From positions 39,801-103,800 of IMG/VR virus record IMGVR_UViG_3300012936_000003: a stretch of 64,000 bases of DNA, one strand, 5' to 3'. Under the pieces are notes generated by a model. It worked only from the letters and a program-made list of their open reading frames with translations, had not been told where the DNA came from and searched no databases. The stretch comes from a virus. The translations under genes and the position numbers were made by a program. This document shows, piece after piece, positions 23,663 to 34,800 of the stretch. The stretch's first letter is position 1. The number at the start of each line of letters is the position of its first letter.

Positions 23663-24031
23663 TGGTGGAGGTGGTGGGAGTTGAACCCACGTCCGCAATA
23701 GTTTTAATATCAAGTCATTCACAAGTTTATTTAGTTTACTATCACAAACTAACAAAGATAGACAGAAAATCCCGGTGCTTACTGCCCTGTTGCACTCCAC
23801 CTATAAATAGGGAACCATTTTGGTTTTGTTTGTTTCAGTGGAACCACCCACTTAATCAGCTTTGGTTACAAGGTTGCTGATCACCCCGTCGCATCAATAC
23901 TGTTTAAGCAGCAAGTGCGAAGTCAACGTTGTCGTTGGCATTTAAAGTTTTGCTACACTGTCAAGCTATGTGTTGCCGTTAGCTACTTGCACTCTCAACC
24001 TCTACTACCCCGTCAAATCCACGTCACCCCC
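23663..24031 (-). ncRNA. ssrA: tmRNA (transfer-messenger RNA)
   Basis: A one-piece tmRNA of 369 bases. The 5' end GGGGGTGACGTGGATTTGAC carries the tRNA-like D-loop hallmark. The 3' end has T-arm GTGGGTTCAACTCCCAC and acceptor CACCTCC-ACCA with CCA encoded. The seven acceptor pairs include G3:U70, the alanine-charging identity element. The tag frame at 23904-23939 starts at GCC and encodes ANDNVDFALAA followed by TAA; the ALAA end is the ClpXP/ClpAP degron. tmRNA rescues stalled ribosomes and marks the product for degradation. The partner protein SmpB is not in this window. The first 27 bases overlap the 3' end of the Fis-type gene. Confidence 0.96.
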
Positions 24032-24358
24032 GTTAATGTATTGTTCAATATTGAACTTCTTATATAGTTGTCTGAATCTTTTTGGTGTGAGACCCAAGAA
24101 CCTACTTGCTTCTGATTTTGTCTTAGCAGAAGACACCGCAAATAATAGTAGTGATTCTTTGATCATGTCTTGAAGTGAATACCATATTGGAAAACCATAG
24201 AACTTATTACCTGCTGCTCTAGCACTTAGTTCTAGCTTCATGGCGATGATTTCTTCAAGAGTTAGTGAGTTTAGTAATACTTCTAAATCATATGAGAGTC
24301 TTTTCTCTTTTTTTAGTTTCCTAATTAGAGAAAATCTCTTTACATTATTTGAAGACAT
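24005..24358 (-). CDS. Fis-type helix-turn-helix protein overlapping the tmRNA
   Basis: 117 residues. The C-terminal TKSEASRFLGLTPKRFRQLYKKF (quoted span 79-101) has the Fis/NtrC-type HTH pattern, with the recognition helix around TPKRFRQLYKK. The N-terminal 75 residues are helical and basic and may dimerise. The ribosome site is weak (GGTATAC). The last nine codons are the same bases as the tmRNA 5' acceptor and D-loop region. Probably a DNA-binding regulator; its target is unknown. It is the gene directly upstream of the tmRNA, so the two are transcribed together unless the tmRNA has an internal promoter. Confidence 0.7.
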   Translation of the reverse strand: MSSNNVKRFSLIRKLKKEKRLSYDLEVLLNSLTLEEIIAMKLELSARAAGNKFYGFPIWYSLQDMIKESLLLFAVSSAKTKSEASRFLGLTPKRFRQLYKKFNIEQYINGGDVDLTG

Positions 24359-24370
24359 TAGTATACCAAC

Positions 24371-24643
24371 TTATTCTTCTTCGGATTGAGCTTCTTCTTC
24401 AACAGGCTGTTCTTCTGCCTGTGGTTCCTCTTGTGCTTCTTCTGCTTCCACAACTTCTTCTTGTGGTGCAGCTTCAACCTCAACAGGTTTCACAGACTTT
24501 GCCTTGCGTCTCCTTTTTGGTTCAGCTTTAGGTTTTTCTTCAACCTTAGCTTCTACCTTTGGAGCCTCTGCAACTTGAACCGCCTCTTGAGACGCTGCTC
24601 TTTTATTTGCTTTCTTTAGTCTTCTTACTCTTGGACTAGGCAT
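24371..24643 (-). CDS. Charge-segregated disordered protein
   Basis: 90 residues with a strong AAGGAG site. The first half is Lys/Arg/Ala/Pro-rich (KPKAEPKRRRKAKSVKPVE), the second half Glu-rich, so it is probably unstructured with a basic nucleic-acid-binding arm and an acidic arm, reminiscent of histone-H1-like or scaffold tails. No domain. First gene after a sigma-70 promoter, upstream of the Fis-type gene and tmRNA. Confidence 0.65.
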   Translation of the reverse strand: MPSPRVRRLKKANKRAASQEAVQVAEAPKVEAKVEEKPKAEPKRRRKAKSVKPVEVEAAPQEEVVEAEEAQEEPQAEEQPVEEEAQSEEE

Positions 24644-24695
24644 CGTTTTGTTCTCCTTTTTTTTCTTTTCTCTTTACTATCTTTGTATAGTTAAG

Positions 24696-24724
24696 ATTAT
24701 AGCATATTTTTTTTCAGATGTTAA
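24696..24724 (-). promoter_or_regulatory. Sigma-70 type promoter for the tmRNA operon
   Basis: TTAACA and TATAAT with a 17-base spacer, 53 bases before the 90-residue gene; likely drives that gene, the Fis-type gene, the tmRNA and the 56-residue gene up to the terminator at 23402. Confidence 0.75.
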
Positions 24725-24750
24725 ATAAAACACGAAAATTTTACCATTTT

Positions 24751-25623
24751 TTACAGATCTAGATCTAACTCGTCATCGGCTTCTGCATCATCCCCTAAAT
24801 CTAGTTCATCACCCCCTTCATCGGATGCTGCTTCTTCACCTTCTTCTCTATCTGCTTCTTGGCTATCCTTTTCTGTTTCATACTCTGAAGTAGTCGGCTC
24901 GGGTAACACACTCGCCAACTCGTCCTCAAACTTGTCAAAATAAAGTTTAAGGTTCGTTAGTAAGTAGTCGTAAAATAATTCTCTGTCCTCATCTGCGGAA
25001 AGTAAACCGTAAGCATCAATAATACTTTTCTCAACTCTTTCAAATGCATGGAATGCCATGTTCCTTCCGGTCTCGTCGCCATCAGTACCTGCACCAAACT
25101 TTTCCTCGTCGCTAAGTTCTTCATCACCTTCGCTTCCCGAGTCGTCAATATCAATAAATGCTTCTTCGTCTGGTGACTCTCCTCCGAGTTCGTCCGCTGG
25201 CTCCTCACCAACGTTCAATTCAATTTCTTCTTCGTTAATATCAATTGCTCGCTCTTTTTCTTCTTCTGTCTCTGCCTCGGCTGATGCTTTAGTAGGAGCC
25301 AATGCATTCTGAACTGCGTTGATAATATGTGAGCGGAAAGACTCTCTCTGATCTTCAGAGGTTGTCAATTTTTTATATTCTTGTTCTAGTTGAGGAACGA
25401 TTTTCTTTAGCAAATCCTCAAGGACGTTAATGCCTGTTGATTTGTGTGGGGTCTTCTCGTCAGATTCAGAAATTAGTTTCTTTACTATAGCCCTAAGTTT
25501 TCTCTCCTCCACGAGAGTGCTTCGTCTCGTTACGGATTTAGCCTCATAAACTTTTTCAATAGCTTGCCTAAGATTCATTCTTAGTTTGTATTCTTCAATC
25601 AATTCGTTTCTATCAATAATCAT
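24751..25623 (-). CDS. Acidic helical protein, unknown function
   Basis: 290 residues, ribosome site TAGGAGC. Residues 1-110 form basic helices (LRMNLRQAIEKVYEAKSVTRR). The centre (about 115-185) is extremely acidic and probably disordered. Residues about 188-240 form another helical block rich in Phe/Tyr/Asp (LFYDYLLTNLKLYFDKFEDEL), and the tail is again acidic (ELDLGDDAEADDELDLDL). The layout resembles phage core or scaffold proteins and nucleic-acid mimics, but there is no specific match. It overlaps nothing and starts 2 bases after the fusion enzyme's stop. Confidence 0.6.
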   Translation of the reverse strand: MIIDRNELIEEYKLRMNLRQAIEKVYEAKSVTRRSTLVEERKLRAIVKKLISESDEKTPHKSTGINVLEDLLKKIVPQLEQEYKKLTTSEDQRESFRSHIINAVQNALAPTKASAEAETEEEKERAIDINEEEIELNVGEEPADELGGESPDEEAFIDIDDSGSEGDEELSDEEKFGAGTDGDETGRNMAFHAFERVEKSIIDAYGLLSADEDRELFYDYLLTNLKLYFDKFEDELASVLPEPTTSEYETEKDSQEADREEGEEAASDEGGDELDLGDDAEADDELDLDL

Positions 25624-25625
25624 CT

Positions 25626-28580
25626 TTAAGCTCCTACGTTATATGTCTTCTGGCTACCGCCCCCGAAATTATCTGTCCTGAATTCGTCTTTTCTCATGAC
25701 AGTGATAATTTTAATTTTGTCTGGACCTTTCTTCATATCCAAGGCAGCAATAACGTTTAGTGCTGGAACCTTGTTTGACTTACCCTTCATTCTAATGTGA
25801 AAGGCTTCCCCATTCTCAATTTCTCCGTTGGCGTAATCATTCATAATTAGTCCCAGAGATCTGTCAACAGCCGAAATAATAGCATCTTTTGAAATTTTAT
25901 GACCACCACCTCCGGGCTTCGTATGTCTGAATCTTCTTTCTTCACCGTGTTTTGATGGGATTAGTTCCATGTCTTCAATATCAAGAATAACGGAACCAAC
26001 TTTTAGAACTTTTGATTGTCCACCAAAGTTCTCATACCCCTCTTGTAGTAGAATGTCTTCAAGGATTTCGTTAACCACATTCTCATCAACCATTGATTTG
26101 TAGCTGACTTTTGGAAATTCATTCGCCATGGAAATAAAATCTTCAAAGTTCGCTTTAACACGAACGCTCTTGATAGTGTTCTTTGAATCATCAACTAGAA
26201 GCGCAAACCACCTGTGGTGTCCGTCAACCAAATAATCATCTTCTGTGACAAGAACAGGTTTTGAATTTGAGAGTTCGTCAATAGATTTCTTAGCCAACAT
26301 GCCCTTCACCTTATCAACATTAATCTTTGATTGTGAAGGTTTTAGATCATCAACGGTCATGGCGACAGTTTTTGAATCTACACCCTTGTTAGTTTTTAAC
26401 CATTGCACGAATTCTGTCATATCGCTAGATTTAATTTGAGGCATCTCCTCTCTTGGAATTCCAACATCGGTTTCTACATCAATTTGATCGGATTCTTCTT
26501 CCAATTCTTCTTCTTCGTCCCATGGGTCATATTTGTTTGTCCTCTTTGAGACTCCAACACTGCCTTGCACACCGACAACACTCCCACAACCACCAGAGAC
26601 ATTTAATTCTTCTAGGCTTTCTGAAATAAGCTGGATGATTAAACGTGAGGATTCTTGGATTTCTTCTTTATCTTTTGGTGTTAGTTTATTCATTAGTGAT
26701 TCTGCTTCGCCCTTTAAGGAGTCTGGTAAATATTCAGTAAACGTTTCAATATCACCTGATGAGATAGCAGACCTCATAGTGCTTGCACTTAAAGGCTCTC
26801 CCGTGCGGGAGTCTGTGAATGCACCGCCCGATACATTAACTGTGTATTCTGGACCTGCTAAAACGGTAACGCCTTCGGCAGCATATTTCTGCGCCTTGTC
26901 ACTGAAGCGACTGTCGTCTCCCCCTTTGTTAGAAACACCGAGCACGACCGACTCTCCGGGTTGTGCCCAATCTGGGTTCTGTTCTTCGTTGGCTACAAAC
27001 TTAAACGTTGCCCCAACGGGAGAATTAACCGGAGACTCTAGAACCTTTACATTTGTCAACCCTGCTGAGTTCAGATAAGGTTGCCAAAGCTGATAAGCCA
27101 TGTCAAACCCCATTTCTCTGCCGTCGTCTAGTTTTCTCGGCAACGGAGACATAAATACAATAACACGCTTCGCCATCTTTGCATATTCTGCAACCATAGC
27201 TAGATGACCACGGTGAGGTGGCTTAAACGCCCCCGGTACAACCGCAACATCCACTTCTGCACCTTCTTCACTCAGTACACCAAAATATCTATCGTTATCT
27301 CTCTGTTCCACGTCTTCTTCTTTAACCATGGCGGGAATATCGCCCCTTCCATACTTAAATAGTCCCAAAATCTGGTTTATCGGCGCAAAATTGCCTGTAA
27401 ACTTATAAGTTACCCCATCGTAGTCAAAAACGAAGCCTTCAGATGCTGTAGACACGTTCTCAACAGATTTTAACTTTTTTAAATGTTGATTTAGGATTTT
27501 CATGGCTGCTTCGTTGTTTGAGCCCTCAATTGCGGCGATTGCGGACGATACTTCGCCCCTTAGCCTCTCCACCTCTCTTGTGTTGTCCAAAATGAAGGCA
27601 CTTTGCAACCCACGCAACATTTCAACGGAAAAATCATGAATAATTTCTTCAACAGGTTGAATTGCAGCTTTTCTTAGCTCTTTTTCGCTTTTAATGATGG
27701 CTCTTACGATTTCTTTCTGTTCTCTGTCCAAACCTTTGACAACTTGAGTGAATTTTGTTCCATCTTTCATAAGTCGCCTGATAATAAGCTGGTGTACAGC
27801 CTCATCAACGCCCGGAGCGGATTGTTGGACGTGAGGCTTCAATCTTTCAATCATCCACTGGTTAATTGTAGCGGTATCTGAGAGCCCCACGGAAGTCACA
27901 GCGGAATCTAGTGAGTCAATGGCATCCTGAAGTGCTTCATCGTCCTCAAGAGCCTCTAAGCGCCTCACAGCGTTAATCTGAACAGTATAATCGTCCTCGG
28001 CTGTAGCTTGTTGCATTTGTTCAAGGGCAGATTGCAAAACTTTGGCGTTTGCTGACACATCTTTTGTATTTTCTCCGTCCTTGACCTTCTCGCCGGTAGC
28101 TTTATCGTATTCTGCGTGCCCGACTTGGTGAATCACTAGACTTTTCGTGTCATAGTTAACCACATTCGGAGATCTCGGGTCCATAATCTCTGCATTATAA
28201 TAAATATTTGCATCTGGACCGAATATATTAATTTGTGTTTCTGGATCTAGGGATCTGACAGCTTTTTCAAACGTTTCAAAGGATTCTACGAAGGTTTTAG
28301 TTAGTTCTCCACGACCCTCAAACTTTGCGGCGAGTTCTTCAGCCGTTAAACCGCCTTGTTTGATGTTTCCTTTGTTTCTTGCAGCACGTGCGTTGCCATT
28401 CTGGACCGAATAAGAAATAAAAAGGTTTTGACCGTCTGTTTTTTCGGTTCCTTCAATCTCTCCGTTGGATGCTGCTGTAAATATCTCTTTTATTTTTGCA
28501 AAAGTCAGTTCACCGTTATCATATAGGTGATTCATATGACCCGCAACACCGCCTTCGGTCAAAAAAACGTTCGTGCCCAT
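25626..28580 (-). CDS. Fusion: ligase-like domain, HIGH-type nucleotidyltransferase, ParB-like domain
   Basis: 984 residues with at least three recognisable parts. (1) Residues 40-400 carry motifs in the order of covalent nucleotidyltransferases (DNA/RNA ligases): motif I EKTDG with Lys47, motif III YYNAEI (127-132), motif IV EGFVF (381-385) and motif V YKFTG (392-396), with a helical insertion of about 230 residues between III and IV. (2) Residues 443-620: VVPGAFKPPHRGHL (HxGH of the NMNAT/cytidylyltransferase superfamily) and LSASTMRSAI (the SxxxxR signature). (3) Residues 735-825: VLVTEDDYLVDGHHRWFAL, a ParB/Srx-like NTP-binding core. A separate C-terminal domain follows (855-984). The first two parts would use ATP to transfer AMP. 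The overall reaction is unknown; RNA repair or NAD-type cofactor chemistry are possibilities. Coupled to its neighbours by 1-2 base gaps. Confidence 0.72.
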   Translation of the reverse strand: MGTNVFLTEGGVAGHMNHLYDNGELTFAKIKEIFTAASNGEIEGTEKTDGQNLFISYSVQNGNARAARNKGNIKQGGLTAEELAAKFEGRGELTKTFVESFETFEKAVRSLDPETQINIFGPDANIYYNAEIMDPRSPNVVNYDTKSLVIHQVGHAEYDKATGEKVKDGENTKDVSANAKVLQSALEQMQQATAEDDYTVQINAVRRLEALEDDEALQDAIDSLDSAVTSVGLSDTATINQWMIERLKPHVQQSAPGVDEAVHQLIIRRLMKDGTKFTQVVKGLDREQKEIVRAIIKSEKELRKAAIQPVEEIIHDFSVEMLRGLQSAFILDNTREVERLRGEVSSAIAAIEGSNNEAAMKILNQHLKKLKSVENVSTASEGFVFDYDGVTYKFTGNFAPINQILGLFKYGRGDIPAMVKEEDVEQRDNDRYFGVLSEEGAEVDVAVVPGAFKPPHRGHLAMVAEYAKMAKRVIVFMSPLPRKLDDGREMGFDMAYQLWQPYLNSAGLTNVKVLESPVNSPVGATFKFVANEEQNPDWAQPGESVVLGVSNKGGDDSRFSDKAQKYAAEGVTVLAGPEYTVNVSGGAFTDSRTGEPLSASTMRSAISSGDIETFTEYLPDSLKGEAESLMNKLTPKDKEEIQESSRLIIQLISESLEELNVSGGCGSVVGVQGSVGVSKRTNKYDPWDEEEELEEESDQIDVETDVGIPREEMPQIKSSDMTEFVQWLKTNKGVDSKTVAMTVDDLKPSQSKINVDKVKGMLAKKSIDELSNSKPVLVTEDDYLVDGHHRWFALLVDDSKNTIKSVRVKANFEDFISMANEFPKVSYKSMVDENVVNEILEDILLQEGYENFGGQSKVLKVGSVILDIEDMELIPSKHGEERRFRHTKPGGGGHKISKDAIISAVDRSLGLIMNDYANGEIENGEAFHIRMKGKSNKVPALNVIAALDMKKGPDKIKIITVMRKDEFRTDNFGGGSQKTYNVGA

Positions 28581-28581
28581 T

Positions 28582-28827
28582 TTACCTGTCCTCTTTAGAC
28601 TCTAATAATTGTTCTTCTAATACTTTTACTTTTTCTTCTAATCTTTTAACACTTTTCTTGATTTCACGCAAGTGATTTTTTGCGATTTCTACCCGTCTCG
28701 CCTCTTTTTGAGTGCGAGGAGATAAACTAAGAATAATTTCCTGCAAAGATTGAATATAACTAGCTAAGCTCGGAGGATTGTGACCCTCGTTTAGAACAAA
28801 TCGTCTTGTAATGTCGTTTAAATTCAT
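28582..28827 (-). CDS. Small coiled-coil protein
   Basis: 81 residues with ribosome site AAAGGATAC. Residues 20-78 form long charged helices with heptads (IKKSVKRLEEKVKVLEEQLLES). One base separates it from the fusion enzyme, and a sigma-70 promoter lies 14 bases upstream. Function unknown, perhaps an oligomeric adaptor. Confidence 0.65.
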   Translation of the reverse strand: MNLNDITRRFVLNEGHNPPSLASYIQSLQEIILSLSPRTQKEARRVEIAKNHLREIKKSVKRLEEKVKVLEEQLLESKEDR

Positions 28828-28840
28828 ATCTGTATCCTTT

Positions 28841-28869
28841 ATTTTATCACATTATCTTATCTTTGTAAA
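28841..28869 (-). promoter_or_regulatory. Sigma-70 type promoter
   Basis: TTTACA and TAAAAT with a 17-base spacer, just beyond the stop of the giant 2898-residue gene. It would drive the coiled-coil protein and the 984-residue fusion enzyme, separating them from late virion transcription. Confidence 0.7.
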
Positions 28870-31800
28870 CTATAATTGTGGTAAATTACCTCCGAGGCTT
28901 TGCCCCCAAGTTTCCCACTCCGAGCCACCAACCGTATTGTTGTACCAAGAATATTGCTCAAATGGACCTTCAATATTTGTATCAGATGGAATGTTGTTTC
29001 CGTCAATGGTTACTCCCGGCGTTGCATCATCCAGATCTCTACAATCGGTGCCACATGTGTTCTGTTCAACACCAGCCGTTAGCCATGCCTTGACGTTTGT
29101 TAAATTCCAGTTGTTGATTCCAAGCATATTGCTCCACTTTTGGGTCTGGCTGACAATAGCGACGACGGAGGCACCGTCCGCTCCACCGCTCACAAACGAG
29201 TTTGTAATAAAAGATCTTGCTGGACCGCACAATTGCACGTTCAGTTGACCCAAATTATAAATATAGACTGCAAAATGTTCAACCACTCTCTGAATTACTT
29301 CGCATTCTCCCTCAAAACTATTTCTTTGAGTATAGTCTTTGATGTAGTGGTGTAGGTTTGCAATTGCTTCATAAATCTTTTCAGCAACGTCTGAACCCGC
29401 TGGTACAGCCGGTAGTACAATACCCTTATATCCCGTATCATATTCCGCAAGGCTCAAATTATTTGGGTCACTATCTGAAGATAAAAATCCTCTGGACAGC
29501 TTAATCAACCAGTACAATTCGCTTGCTTGACTGGTCAACTTCCGATCCCCATTCGGACCCCAATATCTACCAGTGTAAGCACCTAATTTTAGTTGCTGCC
29601 ATTGCGACAAGCAATTATAAATACCGTAGCCGCCGTGAGGCATAATCTTAATATCTGGTGGTGCCTTGCTCATCAGTTGACTGTGGATTCTATCCGTTCT
29701 AACGTTTGCATTCGGTTCTTCAATACTGTCGTAACCGATGACCGAGAGACTGGTTGAATTTAGTCCGTCCCACATGTGTGATTCACTAAAGCAACACTTT
29801 GGAAGCTCACAAGAGCCATCATCAGTGTTGGCGAGACTGTCATAGTTGCACGCTGTCGGATCCGTGCATCCTAGAAGCACGGGAGTGCAAATACCGTCAT
29901 TGATGAGGGCATTTTCATCATAATTAAACGCAATAGGGTCCATACAACCGACTGGGACGATTCTCTGATGTTCTTCAAACTCAACGATAATAGCCATCAT
30001 GGCTTCGGGGCACGTGCCATTCTTAGCAAACACAACCAGTGCTCTATTTGGAGCAGATTGCGTCTCAATCGTGGCTCTCCCTTCAGCCGCATTGACCCTA
30101 GTTCTCAGCCTCATAGTCACCGCCGAGGTTCCGGTGTGGTAACCCAATTCAAAGGCGGGTGATGAGTTACTGCGTTGGGCTTCTTCTTTATATGTACCAC
30201 TTGCGTCATCCCAATCAAATACCTGTGTTTGATATGTTGTTAATTCGTCAACGCTGTTATAACAATCATCAAATGGAATCGTCATTCTTAGTCCACCGGT
30301 GGTGCTGCCTAAATTCAATGAATCGGAAGCATCCCAATGTCTGGTAATCCATTCATCTGGAAAATTAAAATATCCATCCTCAAATTTCAGTCGCACTACC
30401 GGCAGAGCGCCGATACCCTCAAACTGCGGAGCACCGCTGCCGGTAGTCCAAGAAACTGATAGTTTGCTGGCATCAGCAACGGCGAATGGGGCACTGGGTG
30501 TGTTGCCCGCTTCAAAGTTAAATGAAGTTTCCAGCGCACTTGCCATTGCTGCCCGGACTGCCGTAGTGTTTGATGGTTGTATACAGGTAGATTGTTCTTG
30601 AACTTCAACCAAGATCTTAACCTCGTCGGACTCAATCACATCATCACATTCATCACAAGAAGTGTTAATTGCTTTAACTGTGTATAGAATCTCAGAGTCT
30701 CCCTGAGCAGATGCGATACGCTGTCCACCAACGTTTTCGGGACTTGAAATTGAGTGTCTATAAGAATCACTTCCAAAGAGCCAATCATTTATACCAATGA
30801 ATAACTCAAGTTCACCACCTTGTGAGATGGTGTTACCTGTGCTGCCGCCTGAACCGTCAACAGGGTTGGCTCCGACGCTCCAAGAATACTCAAGAACATC
30901 GCTTTGTCTTACTGGTGAGAACAGTTCGTCAAGTCTGAGACCGATGTGGTTCCCGACTGCATGAGATACTTGTCCAGTAATAGGGAACGCTCCATTACCG
31001 ATGGTTAATTTAATATCGTATTCTTGACCACCGGAAGATGTTCCACCGTTTAAGTCCCAAGACAGGCTTTGTTGATCTATATAACCAATGGATTCATTGT
31101 TCACTAAATCGTTTTCTGTTGTGTCTGTAACGTTAACACCGAAACAACACAAGTCTGGGTTGTGCACCTGCCCAGTCGCAGCGAAGCCTTCAGAACAAGG
31201 TGTGGTGTCTTCAGGCGACTGCTTTCTACACGTTGCCACATACTGATGAGTGTCAACGAACACTCTGATCAAAATTCTTCTTACAGCTTCAGGACACTCT
31301 GGGTCGTGGGCTTCCACTAGATAATACACAGCACCTAAAGAAGCGGCTTGACTCTTAATTGTATTCCTATAATCTCCACCTACTCCATCATGTATAACAT
31401 CCCAGTCAGAAGATAGTTGACAATCACTAGCATCAATTCTGGCAGCTTCAAACTTCGCAAAGTTTACACCGTTTGACGTTGACGTGAAAAATTCGGGTGT
31501 CTGGTTCATAGGGTGTCTAGATGAAATACCCTGTTCTCCATGAGGTTCGCCAAATCGGATTCTCAACATAGAGCCATCAATGATGGTGCCTGCACAACCT
31601 TCTTTAACGTTTGGACCAACTAGAGTTCTGTAGGACAAATCGTCAACACCATTACCTACGCTATAGTTGAATAGCTTCTTGAGGTCTAGTTTTAAAAATC
31701 CACTGCCCGTCAACATAGTTCCCGCACCCGCTGTCGCTGCGGTGTCATCTAGCTGAAATGGCGTACCGAGTCGGATGGTTACCATCTCAATCGCTCCCGG

Positions 31801-34800
31801 AGCATTGGCGTTTCCATATTTAATTTCTCCGTCCCACAAAACAGCAATATCGTCCAAGAAATCACTTCTCAACCCAGTAAAATCATGTTCTGCCGGATCT
31901 GTGCCGATCATCTCGTCTTTCACAACAGTGTTAATTGCGCTACTTGCAAGCTCCACTTCTGCACAAACACACACAGGTTGATACTGAGGGTCGGTTGCAT
32001 TTAGACCGGTGAATGCATTACCAATGTTTGCATTCAAGTAATAGTTGGACGCATTCTGGTTAGTACCACAACCCGTCTTCATATCAAGCTCCAAAGTGAA
32101 GCTCTTAACGCAGTTCTCGCCACCAGCGAGAGCGCCTTCATAGTTACCCCAATCAGCTTGATTGTAAACTTCTAGTGGTACAGAGATTGTTTCATCTACA
32201 CCGTCTAGTTCTGTCAGAGCAGTAATCACTAGAGTAGGAACAGTGTTTCCGTTTTGATCTAGTTTTAGTTGTGCGTTAAAGTTTGAACTGGTGTGTCCGC
32301 TAAACATAAACTTAGGAACCCAATTGCCGCCGAACTGAGGACCAATGACAAACTGAGTAAGGTTGATTTCCATCACATTGCCGAGCGCAGCAGCGCCATC
32401 AACGCCGTCTTGCGGAGCATACGTGTACACAGGGTTGCTCGCAGTAATATCATCCCACGAATAGCTATCATCTAGGTCAATAGGTGGGCAAGGGCAGTTT
32501 CCGAGCGGATTCCCATCGTAGTCACGTCTGATATAGCTACCGTCCCAACACTGCTGGTAATCTGCATAAGCAAAAATAGGCGTCTCGGAATCAGCCGTCG
32601 GATCCAGTTTTGAAGCCTCGCAATCATCGGAGGTTGTAATAAGAACTCTGTATGACAACTCCTTGGCGAAGTTTGCATAACTACCAACATTAGGTGCGAT
32701 ATTAATGGAACCGTAGAATTCTCCATCAAAAGATGCGGAAGGGCTGGAACTATAGTTTTCACTTACATCATATTCACACTCAAACCTAATAACGGTTAAC
32801 AAATGTGGGTGTGCTGTGACTGTTTCGGAAATGACCTCAAAAGGAACATTTTCAGTGATAATCTCGCCATCAACATCAACACCAATCGCCCGTGTTAATT
32901 CGTGCACAATAGTTGTGTTTGGATTTGTAAGTTCTCCACACTCATCGTTTAGACCTGTTTCTAGTCGTGCTTCATAAACAACCGTGCCAGTACCGCCTGC
33001 TTCAATCGTGTTAGGAGCAGAAATAATTTCTACTGAGTCACAATAAGTTCCAGTAAGCTGGCATGGGTCTCCCACCACATTGAACACAACAGTTGCGTTA
33101 GTGGTTGCAGAATCTCCGTTCGCCCACGTTGAAAACACTTTAAACTGTTGTGTGCGCTGACCTGTACAATCAACCATTGGTCTGTAACTAATCTGTCTCG
33201 GGTAGGCAGAAGACTGACCGTTTATGGTGCCGATAGCAATATTAAAGTAGTCTCCGCTTGCCACAGTACCTGCAACAACATTGGTAATTCTTCTCAGACC
33301 CTTGTGATTATCGTTTGTAACTTGTGTTTGATTCTGCTCTACCATCACGCCGCTTGACGCAAGAATGGCACGCAGTGTAATTTCGTAAACATAACTGTTT
33401 GCTTCTTCACTCACCAAGTTGCTGTTCGCAGAGGAGAGATCTGAAGATGTAAAATCTGGGGCTTTGCCATTTAGTGAAGTCAAGATACCTGTACTAAATT
33501 CGCCCATGAGTGCGCCATTGTCTGGGTGTCTAACGGCGACGTGCCACTGCCAACGATATTCATCAGGATCAACAGCCAACCAATGAGGATCTTCTAAGTT
33601 TGGTGTATGCTGTGCCAAGATTTTAAAAGTCCCGTGAGGATCAGAATCGGCAGTGTTGACAAAAAGGATAGAAGGATTATCTGTATCCGAGTCTACCTCA
33701 TTGGTAAACCAGAACTCGTTATCCGTTCCCGGATAAGCATCAATAATTACACCTTGGTGGTTGTCTCCGAGTGCGTCAGATTCAATCTGTGCAGTACCAG
33801 TAGTAATTTCTCCATAGATGGTATCCGTGAAACTGTTGTCAAAGGTTAAGTCAAGAACAGGACATACTGGAACGTCGTAGGATTGTTGCCATACTATGCC
33901 GCCGCTGGTCTCGTCTTCAGACTTCCACCTTAGCATGAGGTCATAAGACTCGCCAGAAATTAAATTAATATTTCTTGTGTTTGCTGAAGTGCCGACGCCG
34001 CCCGCAAACTCAACCGGATTCGCACCGGTTCGGTTAACCTGCCAAACCCATCTTACGGTGCATTCGTTAAATGGGTTGACGTGTGACAGTTCAACTGGGA
34101 ACTGGCTAAAGTTCTGAATATCGCACTCGCCGGGAATCATGTTTGCAATACCGTCTCTTGGGCTGCATGGACAAGTTACAGACTGTTGGCGATAACATTC
34201 ACAAACCGAAAGTGCGGTGAAGCCATCTTGAGATGAGAACCATGGAGTCACGCCATCCCAACCTTCAATTCTAGCCCGTACAACCTCATCACATGAAGCA
34301 GCGTAAGACATTAGGACAACTTCAGCGTTGGTTACGTTATATTGATCTGGGTTTCTCTCAACACAGAGCACCGATGCTGCTGGTTGCAGACCCACTCCTC
34401 CATAATACGGAACAAATCTGTCGTTAATGTCGCTGCGAACGAGCCAGACCCAAGATAAATCACATACCGCCTGCGAAGCATCGTCTGGTTTCACAAAGAT
34501 GCAACAGCAGTCTTCAACTCCGACATAAATATCGTTGCTGTCAATGACAGAAATAATTCCAAATACAAGATCTTGAATCATCTTTTCTGCGCCTTCAAAG
34601 TCGCTCGCTTGGACAGATGCAATAGCACTGTCTCTGATGGCTTCTAGATCGCCTACGCTTAATCCATAGTTGGACTTAATTTCTTGAACAACGAGGTTCG
34701 CTCTGTTAATAATTGAGTTAAATTCGTTAAAGTCTGTAGAAGTATTTCTTTCGCCGTCAAGATATGATACAAATTCTTCATAGAATCTTTCAAGATCGGT

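Noticed and set aside
23643-23690. N-terminal extension of the 56-residue protein
   Set aside because: The extra codons would be read from the tmRNA T-arm and acceptor end; a good ribosome site supports the shorter start.
23800-23811. TATAAATAG within the tmRNA as another late motif
   Set aside because: It is inside a folded RNA where pseudoknot pairing explains the sequence, and no gene start follows.
29600-29640. TATAAATA inside the 2898-residue gene as a promoter
   Set aside because: Coding sequence; the shorter 8-mer is expected by chance in AT-rich DNA, and the full 10-mer is absent.
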